Part shown: positions 53,696-63,181 of the stretch, piece after piece | Position numbering within the stretch: the first letter of the stretch is position 1 | Layout of the letters: every line of letters starts with the position of its first letter | NCBI GenBank assembly: GCA_016744795.1 | Contig: JADGDR010000010.1 | Location: 1 to 64,000 of the forward strand | Direction of reading: 5' to 3' | From: Sulfurospirillum sp. | GTDB taxonomy: Bacteria; Campylobacterota; Campylobacteria; Campylobacterales; Sulfurospirillaceae | DNA: 64,000 nt | Made by a program: the position numbers and the translations under genes | Notes under the pieces: model-generated | The model's database searches: none | What the model was told of the DNA's origin: nothing | The model's input: only the letters and a program-made list of their open reading frames with translations

Positions 53696-55783
53696 TTAAA
53701 TTGGTATTTTAATATAAAACGTAGTTCCTTGCCCTTCATCACTAATACAACAAATAGTGCCATGGAGCTCCTGTGTAATGATTTTTTTAATTATATTCAA
53801 ACCAAGTCCACTTCCACCTTTTGATTTTTTTGTGGTAAAAAATGGTTCAAATATTTTATCTAAACTCTCTTTAGAGATGCCTTTGCCATCATCTTTATAT
53901 TCTAAATATAGTTTAGAATCTTCTACTTTTACACTTATTGAAATTCTTCCTTTTTTACTATCTTCAAATCCATGTATAATTGAGTTCATTACTAGATTTG
54001 TTATAATTTGAGATATTGATCCTGGATTGCTGTTTATAACAAGTTTTTCATCACAATCAATTAAAAAATCAATATCCATTTTTTTAGTTTTATTTCTCAA
54101 ACTAATTAAGATTTCTTCAAAATATTGTTTTAGATTAAATTCTCTTTTTTCTTTACTTGTCTGATCAACAGCTACTGTTTTAAAACTTCTTATAATATCT
54201 GCTGCACGTTGAAGATTGAGTGTTATTGTATCTGCTAATTCATTTGAAGCATTTATAAACTCTTCAAACTCATTTTGGCTCAAATTATCACTCTCATATA
54301 GTTTTTTTAAATTTTTATTTATATTAGAAAAATGAGTTATCCCTGTCAAACTAAGCCCAACAGGAGTATTTATTTCATGAGAAATTCCAGCAACTAATTC
54401 ACCAAGAGCAGCCATCTTCTTGTTCTCCATCATAAGTGTTTCAGTATTTTGTAGCTTTTTATTTGTTTTGTTTAACTCTTTTGTTCTCTTTTGAACTTTA
54501 TCTTCTAAATTTTGATTCAAATCTTTTATTTTACTTACTAATTCGTTAGTATGTGAAGCCAATACTTCAAACTCTAAAAACTCCATATTTTTCACATCTA
54601 ATGTAACATTCTCTTCCGCTGCTTTTGCAAAAAAGTTTTCAAACTTATAAAAACTTTTATCAATATCTTTTCTAAATTTTTTAGCCATAAAAAATACGTA
54701 CAACCCAATAAATAAAAATATAAGAGTTAAAAAAAAGCTTATATATACAAGCTCACTATTTAATCTTTTCTCTTTGTCTAATAAAATTTTACTAATAGTT
54801 TCTTTGTAAAAACCACTTCCTATTACCCATTGCCACTCTTTTATTGATTTTACAAAGGCTATTTTTCTAGCAGGTTTTTTTGTTTCTGGCCTAAAATGTG
54901 CTATATATTCAATATATCCCCCATCCACATTTTCTTTAGCTATTTTTGTAAGTTCTTGTACAAAATGTACTCCATTTTTATCTTTTAACTTATTTATATT
55001 TTTACCTAAAATTTTTTTATCTACATGTAAAAGATTTGTTCCTCCATAGTCATGAATAAAAATATAGCCGTCTTTTCCAAATCGTATATTGCCAATTATT
55101 TTTAGTAAATCCTCTTTAAAAATATTTTCTATATCTTCAACGTAGTCTCCACCACCAATATACCAATCATACGGCTCAAAATACATCACATAAGTAATCT
55201 TTTTTGATGCTTTATCTGTAAAATCACCAGACTTTACCCAATAATATTCTACAAAACCTTGATTTTTTTTAGAAAGAAGTCTTAATATTTTTTTATGAAC
55301 TTCAGTTGCACCTGCATATTTCAACTCAGCATTATTTTTCTTTTCAATGCTCTTTATATTACCATGCATTTTAATAACACCTTGCATGTCAGAGATGAAA
55401 TAATAGCCTCTTCCATCCAAGAATTTAACATTTCTCAAACTATTTGTGATTATGTCTTTGAGTTCTTCTTCTGTCATTGTATCTTTATACTTATAATAAC
55501 TGTTTTGTATAAATTTATAAGCTTGATTAACACTCTGTTTAATCCTGTTTTTAACTCTACCATACCTAAGATTTTTTATGGTATTTGTATAGTTAACAGC
55601 TATGTCTACATGGTCTTTTATAACTCTTTTTTGTTCATCAATATAATTTTGTTTAAGTTTTTTTATATCGTTTTGAGTATCAATTTTAAGATTATAAAAC
55701 CAACCAAAACCAACAATTAAAAGAAGTGGAAGTATAAGAAAAAGTATTTTTGAAAATATCTTTTTTGTTATGGATTCTTTCAT
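53696..55783 (-). CDS. Sensor histidine kinase with double Cache domain
   Basis: 695 residues from the ATG at 55783 with AGGAGGAG upstream; the open frame extends 14 codons further without a start site. N-terminal membrane segment, two Cache modules (GRGYYFISDMQGVIKMHG and GYIFIHDYGGTNLLHVDK), a second membrane segment near residue 350, a coiled coil, the H-box GISHEINTPVGLS, and ATPase boxes (NLVMNSIIHGF, KGGSGLGLNIIKK). Likely phosphorylates the two-REC GGDEF protein next to it. Ligand unknown. Confidence 0.92.
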   Translation of the reverse strand: MKESITKKIFSKILFLILPLLLIVGFGWFYNLKIDTQNDIKKLKQNYIDEQKRVIKDHVDIAVNYTNTIKNLRYGRVKNRIKQSVNQAYKFIQNSYYKYKDTMTEEELKDIITNSLRNVKFLDGRGYYFISDMQGVIKMHGNIKSIEKKNNAELKYAGATEVHKKILRLLSKKNQGFVEYYWVKSGDFTDKASKKITYVMYFEPYDWYIGGGDYVEDIENIFKEDLLKIIGNIRFGKDGYIFIHDYGGTNLLHVDKKILGKNINKLKDKNGVHFVQELTKIAKENVDGGYIEYIAHFRPETKKPARKIAFVKSIKEWQWVIGSGFYKETISKILLDKEKRLNSELVYISFFLTLIFLFIGLYVFFMAKKFRKDIDKSFYKFENFFAKAAEENVTLDVKNMEFLEFEVLASHTNELVSKIKDLNQNLEDKVQKRTKELNKTNKKLQNTETLMMENKKMAALGELVAGISHEINTPVGLSLTGITHFSNINKNLKKLYESDNLSQNEFEEFINASNELADTITLNLQRAADIIRSFKTVAVDQTSKEKREFNLKQYFEEILISLRNKTKKMDIDFLIDCDEKLVINSNPGSISQIITNLVMNSIIHGFEDSKKGRISISVKVEDSKLYLEYKDDGKGISKESLDKIFEPFFTTKKSKGGSGLGLNIIKKIITQELHGTICCISDEGQGTTFYIKIPI

Positions 55784-55881
55784 GCTAACTATCTCCTCCT
55801 TAATAAGCAAAACCCAGCAAATCATTTCATTAAAGCTTTATACTTAGTGAAAAATTGTTATTACATTTTATTATATCACAT

Positions 55882-57414
55882 TTATATAATATTTAAAAGT
55901 TTTTGAGCAAATATGGTAGCTTCGCTACTTACTTCTTCTCCACTTACCATACGAGCAAGCTCAATAATACGCTCATCTTGATTTAGCAATTCTACTTTAC
56001 TACCATTTTTATCTTTTGTTACAAGAAAGTGCGAGTCTGCTTGAGAAGAGAGTTGAGGTTGATGAGATATAGCAAATATCTGATACTTTTTAGAGAGTAT
56101 CTTTAATACTTTAGCAACACTCATAGACTCTTTTCCACTCAGATTTGCATCAATTTCATCAAGGATAAGAACACCGCCAACATTGAGAAAATATTCACTA
56201 GTAGTTGCTATAAAAGCTAAACGAAGTCTATTGTACTCTCCAGAACTTATTTTTTTTATATTAACCCTGCCAAGCTCTACATGTAAAGAATCATATCCTT
56301 TTTCATAAAGTTCAATTTCATTCATAACTATATTTACTTTTGGCATATATAACATCTCTAAGTAAGCATCTATTTTTTGATTTAATGTTTTAAGAGATTC
56401 AACTCTTTTTTTAGAAAGCCTCTTAGATTTTACTTTTAAAACATCCAATTTTTCTTTACATGTAGAGACAAGTTGTGCCTTTTCAAAACTTATGTTTTCA
56501 TACTCTTCAAACTCTTTTTTCTTTTTATCACGATAATCTAAAATCTCTTCAATAGAACCATATCGACTCTTTAAAGCTGATATTTTTTCTATTCTTTCTA
56601 AAAGAGCTTCAACATCTTGTTCTTCTAAAGTATTAAGTCTATATCTTTCATCTTCCATTATCGCTCTAAGCTCATTCATGCACTCATCAAAAAATCCACT
56701 ATTTTTTTCTGTTAAATTCAAAAATTCACTTACACTACTCTCAAAATCTAAAAGCGTATTTGCTTTTTCCAAGCTCTCTTCTATTTTCTCTTTTTTAGAC
56801 AAAGAGCGTTTAAAATTCATAAGCTCTTCATCTTCACCTATTTTTGGATCAACATCATCTATCTTCGATATTTCAAATAGAGCAAACTCTTTTAACTCTT
56901 CTATTTTTCTCTCTTTTGCTTCTATGATTTCTAATCTATTTTTAATCTTTTTATACTCTAAAAACTCTTTTTCAAATTCAAAAACTTCTTTTACATGTAA
57001 AGATTCTTTTTTGCCTATAAGCGCATCAAGTAAAGCTATCAATCTTTCGTTTTCAAACTCATCACTATCTCTTACCGCAAGTGAATTTAAAAAGCTATTT
57101 GCAATTTCTGCCATACTCTTTTTTGAAACACTCTGTGTGTTTATAAAGTATCTTGTTGACTTATCTTTTGTATATTTAAATATATTAATATCGTCACTTT
57201 GTAAACCAAACTTTTCCAAGTCTATTTTGTCAGTTACTAGGGCTTCTACGCTACTAGCATTTGTATCACTTTGTCCAAATAAAGACAAAATAGCCTGCAT
57301 AAAAACGGATTTTCCTGCTCCACTAGGTCCAGTAAAAGCAATAAGTCCTTCACTAAAACAGACATCTACTTCTTTAAAAGAGAGCTGATTCTTTACATGT
57401 AGACGTTCAATCAT
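55882..57414 (-). CDS. recN: DNA repair protein RecN
   Basis: An SMC-like ATPase for double-strand break repair. 510 residues from the ATG at 57414, with Walker A FTGPSGAGKSVFMQAI at about 29-44, coiled-coil middle, ABC signature ISSGEYNRLRLAF, and Walker B VLILDEIDANLSG. It is slightly shorter than enteric RecN (553). The start overlaps the nadK stop (ATGA), so the two are coupled. It holds four copies of the TACATGTA octamer, in both LHV and TCK reading frames. Confidence 0.92.
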   Translation of the reverse strand: MIERLHVKNQLSFKEVDVCFSEGLIAFTGPSGAGKSVFMQAILSLFGQSDTNASSVEALVTDKIDLEKFGLQSDDINIFKYTKDKSTRYFINTQSVSKKSMAEIANSFLNSLAVRDSDEFENERLIALLDALIGKKESLHVKEVFEFEKEFLEYKKIKNRLEIIEAKERKIEELKEFALFEISKIDDVDPKIGEDEELMNFKRSLSKKEKIEESLEKANTLLDFESSVSEFLNLTEKNSGFFDECMNELRAIMEDERYRLNTLEEQDVEALLERIEKISALKSRYGSIEEILDYRDKKKKEFEEYENISFEKAQLVSTCKEKLDVLKVKSKRLSKKRVESLKTLNQKIDAYLEMLYMPKVNIVMNEIELYEKGYDSLHVELGRVNIKKISSGEYNRLRLAFIATTSEYFLNVGGVLILDEIDANLSGKESMSVAKVLKILSKKYQIFAISHQPQLSSQADSHFLVTKDKNGSKVELLNQDERIIELARMVSGEEVSSEATIFAQKLLNII

Positions 57415-58289
57415 TTTTGACCCCAATGTAATTTTTCTTTTAGAACTTCAAAATAATTTCTATCTACTCTGTGAATTAGTTTTGCTCCATTGGAAGCTAT
57501 TTTAATACTTACATAATCAAAATCAATCATCTTGTAAGTATCTTGTCCATCAACTATAATTACTGTATCTTCATCTAAACTTTTAAACTCAACTTCAAAA
57601 TTTACTGGTAAAACAAGAGGACGCTGAGTTAATGAATGAGGGCATACAGGAGTAAGAATAAGAGCTTTTGTAAGAGGATAAACAACAGGTCCACCAGCAG
57701 AAACATTGTAGGCAGTAGAACCTGTAGGCGTTGAGACTATCAAACCATCACCATAATAAGAATTTATAAGTTCACCATCTATATATGCTTCTATATTTGC
57801 CATCCCTGAAAGTTTTGTTCTTGAAAAAACTATATCATTAAAAGCCACAATATTTTGTATTGCCCCATCTATATGCAAAGATACTTCAAGCATCATTCTT
57901 GTATCTATTCTGTAGTCTTCATTAAAAATTTTATCTATAAAACTCTGTATTTCTGTAAATTTAATATCTGTTAAAAAACCAAGATTCCCTGCATAAATAC
58001 CAAGAATTGGCTTTTCATATTCAAAACTTCTTCTACAAAGTGAGATAAGAGTACCATCGCCACCCAAAGCAATAAGAAAATCACTTCTTCGGCACATCTC
58101 TTCAAAACTAACACTATCACAGCCAAGTAACTTTGCACTTTTGGACTCTACAATAAGCTCTACTTCATATTTTAAAAGTGCCTGCTTTATCTCTTCATAA
58201 TGAGAAATTAAATTTGTATCGTTTGGTTTGCTCATTAAACCTACACATTTAATCTGTTTAAGTTTTTCATTTGTATCTGTTATTTTCAT
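57411..58289 (-). CDS. nadK: NAD kinase
   Basis: Phosphorylates NAD to NADP. 292 residues with the conserved IALGGDGTLISLC near residues 72-84 and VSTPTGSTAYNVSAGGP in the middle. Ends with a 4-base overlap into recN, a pairing common in bacteria. Divergent from aspS across a 91-base gap. Confidence 0.95.
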   Translation of the reverse strand: MKITDTNEKLKQIKCVGLMSKPNDTNLISHYEEIKQALLKYEVELIVESKSAKLLGCDSVSFEEMCRRSDFLIALGGDGTLISLCRRSFEYEKPILGIYAGNLGFLTDIKFTEIQSFIDKIFNEDYRIDTRMMLEVSLHIDGAIQNIVAFNDIVFSRTKLSGMANIEAYIDGELINSYYGDGLIVSTPTGSTAYNVSAGGPVVYPLTKALILTPVCPHSLTQRPLVLPVNFEVEFKSLDEDTVIIVDGQDTYKMIDFDYVSIKIASNGAKLIHRVDRNYFEVLKEKLHWGQK

Positions 58290-58380
58290 ATAAGATTCTA
58301 CTATGAATTTGATTAAGTAGGGATTATATTAAGTTTGGATATACTAATTACCTTATAAAAAACATGAATAGGAACATACC

Positions 58381-60129
58381 TTGAGAAGTCATTATTGCAC
58401 AGATTTAAGTGAAAAAAACATAGGTGAAAAAGTAGAACTTTGTGGTTGGAGTAACAACGACAGAGACCATGGTGGAATTATATTTATAGACCTTCGTGAC
58501 AAAAGCGGATTAATTCAGCTTGTATGTGACCCTGCTGATAGTAAACAAGCTCATGAAAAAGCAAATGAAGTTAGAGATGAGTTTGTTTTAAGAGCAATAG
58601 GAACAGTAAGAGCAAGAGGTGAAGGGCTTGAAAACCCTAAACTAGAAACAGGTAAAATAGAAATTATTGTAGATAAGCTTATCGTAGAAAATGCTAGTGA
58701 GCCAGTTCCATTTGTAATAGGTGATAACAAAGTTGGAGAAGATGTAAGACTAAAATATAGATTTTTAGATCTAAGAAACACAAAATCTTATGAAATTTTT
58801 AAACTAAGAAGTAAAGTAACAATTGCAGCAAGAAACTTGCTTGATAGCCAAGATTTTTTAGAAGTAGAAACTCCAATTTTAACAAAATCAACACCTGAAG
58901 GAGCTAGAGATTATCTTGTTCCAAGTCGTGTTCATAATGGAGAGTTTTTTGCTCTTCCTCAATCTCCACAACTTTTTAAACAACTTCTTATGTGTTCAGG
59001 ATTCGATAGATATTTTCAAATTGCAAAATGTTTTAGAGATGAAGACCTTAGAGCAGATCGTCAACCAGAATTCACTCAAATAGATTTAGAAATGAGTTTT
59101 TGTGACCAAGAACAAATAATGAAAGTAACAGAAGATTTACTTATAGATATGTTTAAAGCAGCAGGTCATGAAATTCAAACTCCGTTTAATAGAATCAGAT
59201 ACAAAGATGCGATGGAAAAATATGGTTCAGATAAACCAGATTTAAGATACGATCTTAGCATGGTTGACGTAATTGACATATTTGCAAATTGTGAAAATGC
59301 AATTTTTAGTGGTATTGCTAAAGATAAAAAGAAAAATAGAATTAAAGCTTTAAAAGTTCCTAATGGAGACAAAATCTTTTCAAAACGTCAAATGAAAGGT
59401 TTTGAAGATTATGTAAGAAAATTTGGAGCCAGTGGACTTGGTTATTTTCAAATGAAAGAAGATGGGCTAAAAGGTCCTCTTACGAAATTCTTTAGTCCTG
59501 CTGACTTAGAAGAAATCATTAGAGTAAGTGATCTTAAAATTGGTGATGCAATTTTCTTTGGTGCTGGTGAAAAATCTCTAGTGCTTGATTATATGGGAAG
59601 ATTCAGAATTTATCTTGCAGAACTTATGGATATTATTCCTGCTAATAAATTTGAATTTGTATGGGTTGTTGATTTTGATATGTTTGAAGTTGTTGATGGT
59701 AGAGTTAAAGCTCTTCATCATCCTTTTACTCAACCAAAAGATATAAATGCTCCTATTGATGAGATGGAAAGCATTGCTTATGATATAGTTCTTAATGGAA
59801 CAGAACTTGGTGGTGGAAGCATGAGAATACACAAAAAAGAGATGCAAGAAAAAGTATTTGAACTACTTGGAATTAGTGAAGAAGAAGCAAATGAAAAATT
59901 TGAATTCTTACTAGATGCCTTAAAATTTGGTGCACCTCCTCATGGTGGACTTGCAATGGGACTTGACCGTCTTATAATGCTATTGACTGGTTCAGAATCT
60001 ATTCGTGATGTTATAGCATTTCCAAAAACACAAAAAGCTCAATGTCTTTTAACTAAAGCTCCAAGTCCTGTTGATAACGATCAATTAAAAGATTTAGGAA
60101 TTAGACTTAGAGAAAAACCTAAGACATAA
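58381..60129 (+). CDS. aspS: Aspartyl-tRNA synthetase
   Basis: Class II synthetase of 582 residues. N-terminal OB-fold anticodon domain ([20 protein letters not shown]), catalytic core with [18 protein letters not shown] (motif 2), a GAD insertion and motif 3 [12 protein letters not shown]. In Campylobacterota AspRS is often non-discriminating and also charges tRNA-Asn; not decidable here. TTG start with TAGGA seven bases upstream. An ATG at 58364 opens only a 6-codon frame that stops at 58382-58384 inside the start region. The stop overlaps adk. Confidence 0.95.
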   Translation: MRSHYCTDLSEKNIGEKVELCGWSNNDRDHGGIIFIDLRDKSGLIQLVCDPADSKQAHEKANEVRDEFVLRAIGTVRARGEGLENPKLETGKIEIIVDKLIVENASEPVPFVIGDNKVGEDVRLKYRFLDLRNTKSYEIFKLRSKVTIAARNLLDSQDFLEVETPILTKSTPEGARDYLVPSRVHNGEFFALPQSPQLFKQLLMCSGFDRYFQIAKCFRDEDLRADRQPEFTQIDLEMSFCDQEQIMKVTEDLLIDMFKAAGHEIQTPFNRIRYKDAMEKYGSDKPDLRYDLSMVDVIDIFANCENAIFSGIAKDKKKNRIKALKVPNGDKIFSKRQMKGFEDYVRKFGASGLGYFQMKEDGLKGPLTKFFSPADLEEIIRVSDLKIGDAIFFGAGEKSLVLDYMGRFRIYLAELMDIIPANKFEFVWVVDFDMFEVVDGRVKALHHPFTQPKDINAPIDEMESIAYDIVLNGTELGGGSMRIHKKEMQEKVFELLGISEEEANEKFEFLLDALKFGAPPHGGLAMGLDRLIMLLTGSESIRDVIAFPKTQKAQCLLTKAPSPVDNDQLKDLGIRLREKPKT

Positions 60130-60701
60130 TGAAAAGTTTATTCTTAATCATCGGAGCTCCTGGAAGTGGAAAAACTACAGATGCTGAGATAATCGCAGAA
60201 CAAAACGAAAATATAGCTCACTATTCAACTGGTGAGCTACTTCGTTCTGAAATAAAAAGCGGAAGTAAACTAGGACTTATTATAAACAAACGTATGAGTG
60301 CAGGTGAACTTGTCCCTGTTGAAGTTGCACTAGATACTATTACTAAAGCTATCAACAACTCTACATGTAACACCATACTTATAGATGGTTATCCTAGAAG
60401 TTTTGAGCAAATGATGGGACTTGATTCTATTCTAAAAAATGAAAAAAACATAACTTTAAAATCGGTTATAGAAGTGGTTGTTAGCAAAGAAACTGCAATG
60501 AACCGTGTACTTGGACGTAATCGTGGAGCAGATGATAATATAGAAGTTTTCAATAACCGAATGAAAGTCTATACTGAACCTTTAAAAAGTATACAAGATT
60601 TCTATAACTCTAAAAGTAAATTACATAAAATCAGTGGTGAAGAAAATATTAAAGATGTAGTTAAACAGATGAATCAGTTTATTAATACCCATTCTTCATA
60701 A
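60129..60701 (+). CDS. adk: Adenylate kinase
   Basis: 190 residues with P-loop GAPGSGKTT (about 8-16), NMP-binding YSTGELLRSEI and DGYPRSFEQM. The LID is short (LGRNRGADDNIEVFNNR) without zinc cysteines. The start overlaps the aspS stop by one base. Its last 20 bases overlap the 3' end of the convergent amidase gene. Confidence 0.94.
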   Translation: MKSLFLIIGAPGSGKTTDAEIIAEQNENIAHYSTGELLRSEIKSGSKLGLIINKRMSAGELVPVEVALDTITKAINNSTCNTILIDGYPRSFEQMMGLDSILKNEKNITLKSVIEVVVSKETAMNRVLGRNRGADDNIEVFNNRMKVYTEPLKSIQDFYNSKSKLHKISGEENIKDVVKQMNQFINTHSS

Positions 60702-62100
60702 AATAACTATCTATTCCATCGGCAATTCCATGTGCAATGAGATTTTGATAATGAGAGTTAAAAATTCTTTTTCTCTCAGTTGCATTTGATATATAACCTG
60801 TTTCTATTAAAATCGCAGGCATCTGAGCACCAACAAGAACCCAAAAAGGTGCTTCTCTTACTCCCCCATCTCTTATGCCTCTATATTTACTCTTTAAGCG
60901 ATTTAGCATTCCTTGTTGAACATCTAGTGCAAGTTTATTAGCCGATATGATTTTTTCTCTGTTAAAAACATTCAAAAAAGTCTGTTTTGAAAAATAATCC
61001 ATCTCTTGAATATCTGATTTATTCTCAAGTGCTGCAACATTTTTACTTCGTTTACTTCTTGCAGGTGAAAGAAAAAATGTTTCAACACCATGAAATGATT
61101 TTTTTCTTGAGGCATTTGCATGTATAGATAAGAAAAGATCAGCCCTTTTTCTGTTAGCATATTTTGTTCTTTCTCTTAGTTTTATAAACTTATCTTTTGT
61201 CCTTGTGTAATAAACTCTATAACCTCTTTTTTGTAATACTTTTCCAATACGCAAAGCAATCTGCAGAACTACATGTTTTTCATATTTTGTTCTGCTTCCT
61301 ATTGCCCCCGCATCTTTTCCACCATGCCCAGCATCAATAACTATTATTTTGCTTGATGCTAACGATTTTGTAAATTGTTCATAGCTTTTTTGTATCTTTA
61401 TTTTTTTCTTGCTCTTTTTATTAGCTCCATAATATAACTCCACATTATTACCTTTTACAATTATATTTGATTTCAAAATAGTATCTCTTTGAAAAACAAT
61501 TCTTAGAGTTTTATTATTATATTGAGCTATTCTCAAATCCGACAATGCCTCTGGAACTTTTATATTAGGACTGAAAGGAATAACAGCTTTTATATCAAAA
61601 ACCTCTCTAAAACTATTTTTACTTTTTAATTGAAAAGATTTAATATCTTTGCTAGTTAATTTTTTATCAAAAACAAGTATTAATCTATTTCCAATATTTG
61701 AAATTGATTTCAAATTTGCTAAGTACTTATTATGTTTACTAACTTTTTTTACAGTTATTTTCTTTTTTTTAGGAGTATATTTTTTAATTATGGGCTTTTT
61801 TCTAGGCATAGTTTTTTGTAAAGTTGCAAACTCTTTACTATAACCAGATGAGTCTAACTTTAGTATATTTGAAGTTTTAATAAGGCGTTTAAGAGACTCT
61901 TTTTTTAAGTTATTATCATTATTGACAATAGCATGAATATAAATGCTTTTAAGTGCATGATGAACTCTTAAAAGTTCATCATTATTGGAAGCTACTATTT
62001 TTTTGTCATAAGAGCGTAACTCTTTTGTATAATCAGTAGCATATAAAAGAGTACTACCTAATATGAATATTAAAAATAAAAACTTAAGATTTTTCGCCAT
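60682..62100 (-). CDS. N-acetylmuramoyl-L-alanine amidase
   Basis: 472 residues with a signal peptide (FLFLIFILGSTLLYA), a helical region, a lysine-rich linker, an AMIN-like domain (about residues 140-225) and a C-terminal Amidase_3 zinc domain: VIDAGHGGKDAGAIG, LFLSIHANA and AILIETGYISN carry the metal ligands and catalytic Glu. Cuts peptide stems from glycan at division sites (AmiC type). Overlaps adk antisense by 20 bases and the next gene upstream by 17. Confidence 0.9.
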   Translation of the reverse strand: MAKNLKFLFLIFILGSTLLYATDYTKELRSYDKKIVASNNDELLRVHHALKSIYIHAIVNNDNNLKKESLKRLIKTSNILKLDSSGYSKEFATLQKTMPRKKPIIKKYTPKKKKITVKKVSKHNKYLANLKSISNIGNRLILVFDKKLTSKDIKSFQLKSKNSFREVFDIKAVIPFSPNIKVPEALSDLRIAQYNNKTLRIVFQRDTILKSNIIVKGNNVELYYGANKKSKKKIKIQKSYEQFTKSLASSKIIVIDAGHGGKDAGAIGSRTKYEKHVVLQIALRIGKVLQKRGYRVYYTRTKDKFIKLRERTKYANRKRADLFLSIHANASRKKSFHGVETFFLSPARSKRSKNVAALENKSDIQEMDYFSKQTFLNVFNREKIISANKLALDVQQGMLNRLKSKYRGIRDGGVREAPFWVLVGAQMPAILIETGYISNATERKRIFNSHYQNLIAHGIADGIDSYFMKNGY

Positions 62101-63181
62101 TTACCAACTTACTGATAAGTTCTTTAACACTTATGATTTCATTGAGTTTATATCCGTTTGCACCAGTAAAGAATAATCCTGTCTCTTTTCTTCCAAGAAA
62201 TGCATCAGAGAGGCTATCAGCTATACAATATCCAACTGCTTTAGCTTCAACTCCTCTTTTACAGGGCGATACACAGTTACTTATACATTTAATTGCTGGT
62301 CCTTCTCTTTTTTCAACAAGTTCTATAAGATTTGTTCTTACTCCTCGTGCAGGATAACCAACTGGAGATTTTAAAAGTTTTATATCTTCTTTTTTTGCCC
62401 CCAATATAATTTCTTTAAAGTTTTCGTGTGCATCACACTCATGAGTACCTATAAAACGTGTTCCCATCTGAACACCATCAGCTCCAAGAGCCATCATACG
62501 CTCCATATCATTTTTATCCCAAACACCACCAGCTGCAATCAGAGGAAATTCTCCCCAATTTTTCATTTCTTCTTTTATCGGTTTTATTAAATTTTCCAGC
62601 TTATACTCATCTTGTTTGCACTGCTCGTAAGTAAACCCTTGATGTCCGCCACTTAGTGGTCCTTCAACTACAATAGCATCTGGAAGTCTGTTATATCTTT
62701 TTGTCCATCTTTTGCATATAATTTTTAGAGCTTTTGCAGATGATACTATTGGAACTAATGCAACATCTGGATAATTTTGTGTAAACTCAGGCATATTAGT
62801 AGGAAGTCCAGCACCTGTTATGATAATATCAATTCCAGCGGCACAAGCATCTCTTGCCATTCTCTCATAATCATTACTAGCGTAGAGTATATTCACCGCT
62901 ACAGGATTTCCATTTGCTATTTTTCTTGTATTGTCTATAATTGCCTTAAGACCCTTAGTTGAGTAAAAATTTTCTGAGTTTAATGGCCTTGAGTTAATAT
63001 CTTTTGCACTATATTTACAATCTTGATAATAACCAGTTCCAACAGAACTTATAACTCCAAGTCCACCCTCTTTACTTACATTTCCTGCTAATCTATCCCA
63101 ACTAATTCCAAGCCCCATACCCCCTTGAACTATCGGATGTTTTATCGTATACTTACCTATTTTCAATGGTTTAAATGACAT
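62084..63181 (-). CDS. Nitronate monooxygenase-type flavoprotein
   Basis: 365 residues, a TIM-barrel FMN enzyme of the 2-nitropropane dioxygenase/FabK group. VQGGMGLGISWDRLAGNVS near the start, GPLSGGHQGF in the middle and AAGGVWDKNDMERMMALGADGVQMGTRF mark FMN binding (quoted in parts: AAGGVWDKND, GADGVQMGTRF). A late CISNCVSPC cluster is typical of the Campylobacterota members. Whether it oxidises nitronates or serves fatty acid synthesis is not decidable. Stop/start contact with tyrS. Confidence 0.85.
   Translation of the reverse strand: MSFKPLKIGKYTIKHPIVQGGMGLGISWDRLAGNVSKEGGLGVISSVGTGYYQDCKYSAKDINSRPLNSENFYSTKGLKAIIDNTRKIANGNPVAVNILYASNDYERMARDACAAGIDIIITGAGLPTNMPEFTQNYPDVALVPIVSSAKALKIICKRWTKRYNRLPDAIVVEGPLSGGHQGFTYEQCKQDEYKLENLIKPIKEEMKNWGEFPLIAAGGVWDKNDMERMMALGADGVQMGTRFIGTHECDAHENFKEIILGAKKEDIKLLKSPVGYPARGVRTNLIELVEKREGPAIKCISNCVSPCKRGVEAKAVGYCIADSLSDAFLGRKETGLFFTGANGYKLNEIISVKELISKLVNGEKS

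Noticed and set aside
58364-58384. ATG at 58364 as the aspS start
   Set aside because: It is in another frame and stops after six codons; the TTG at 58381 has a correctly spaced TAGGA.
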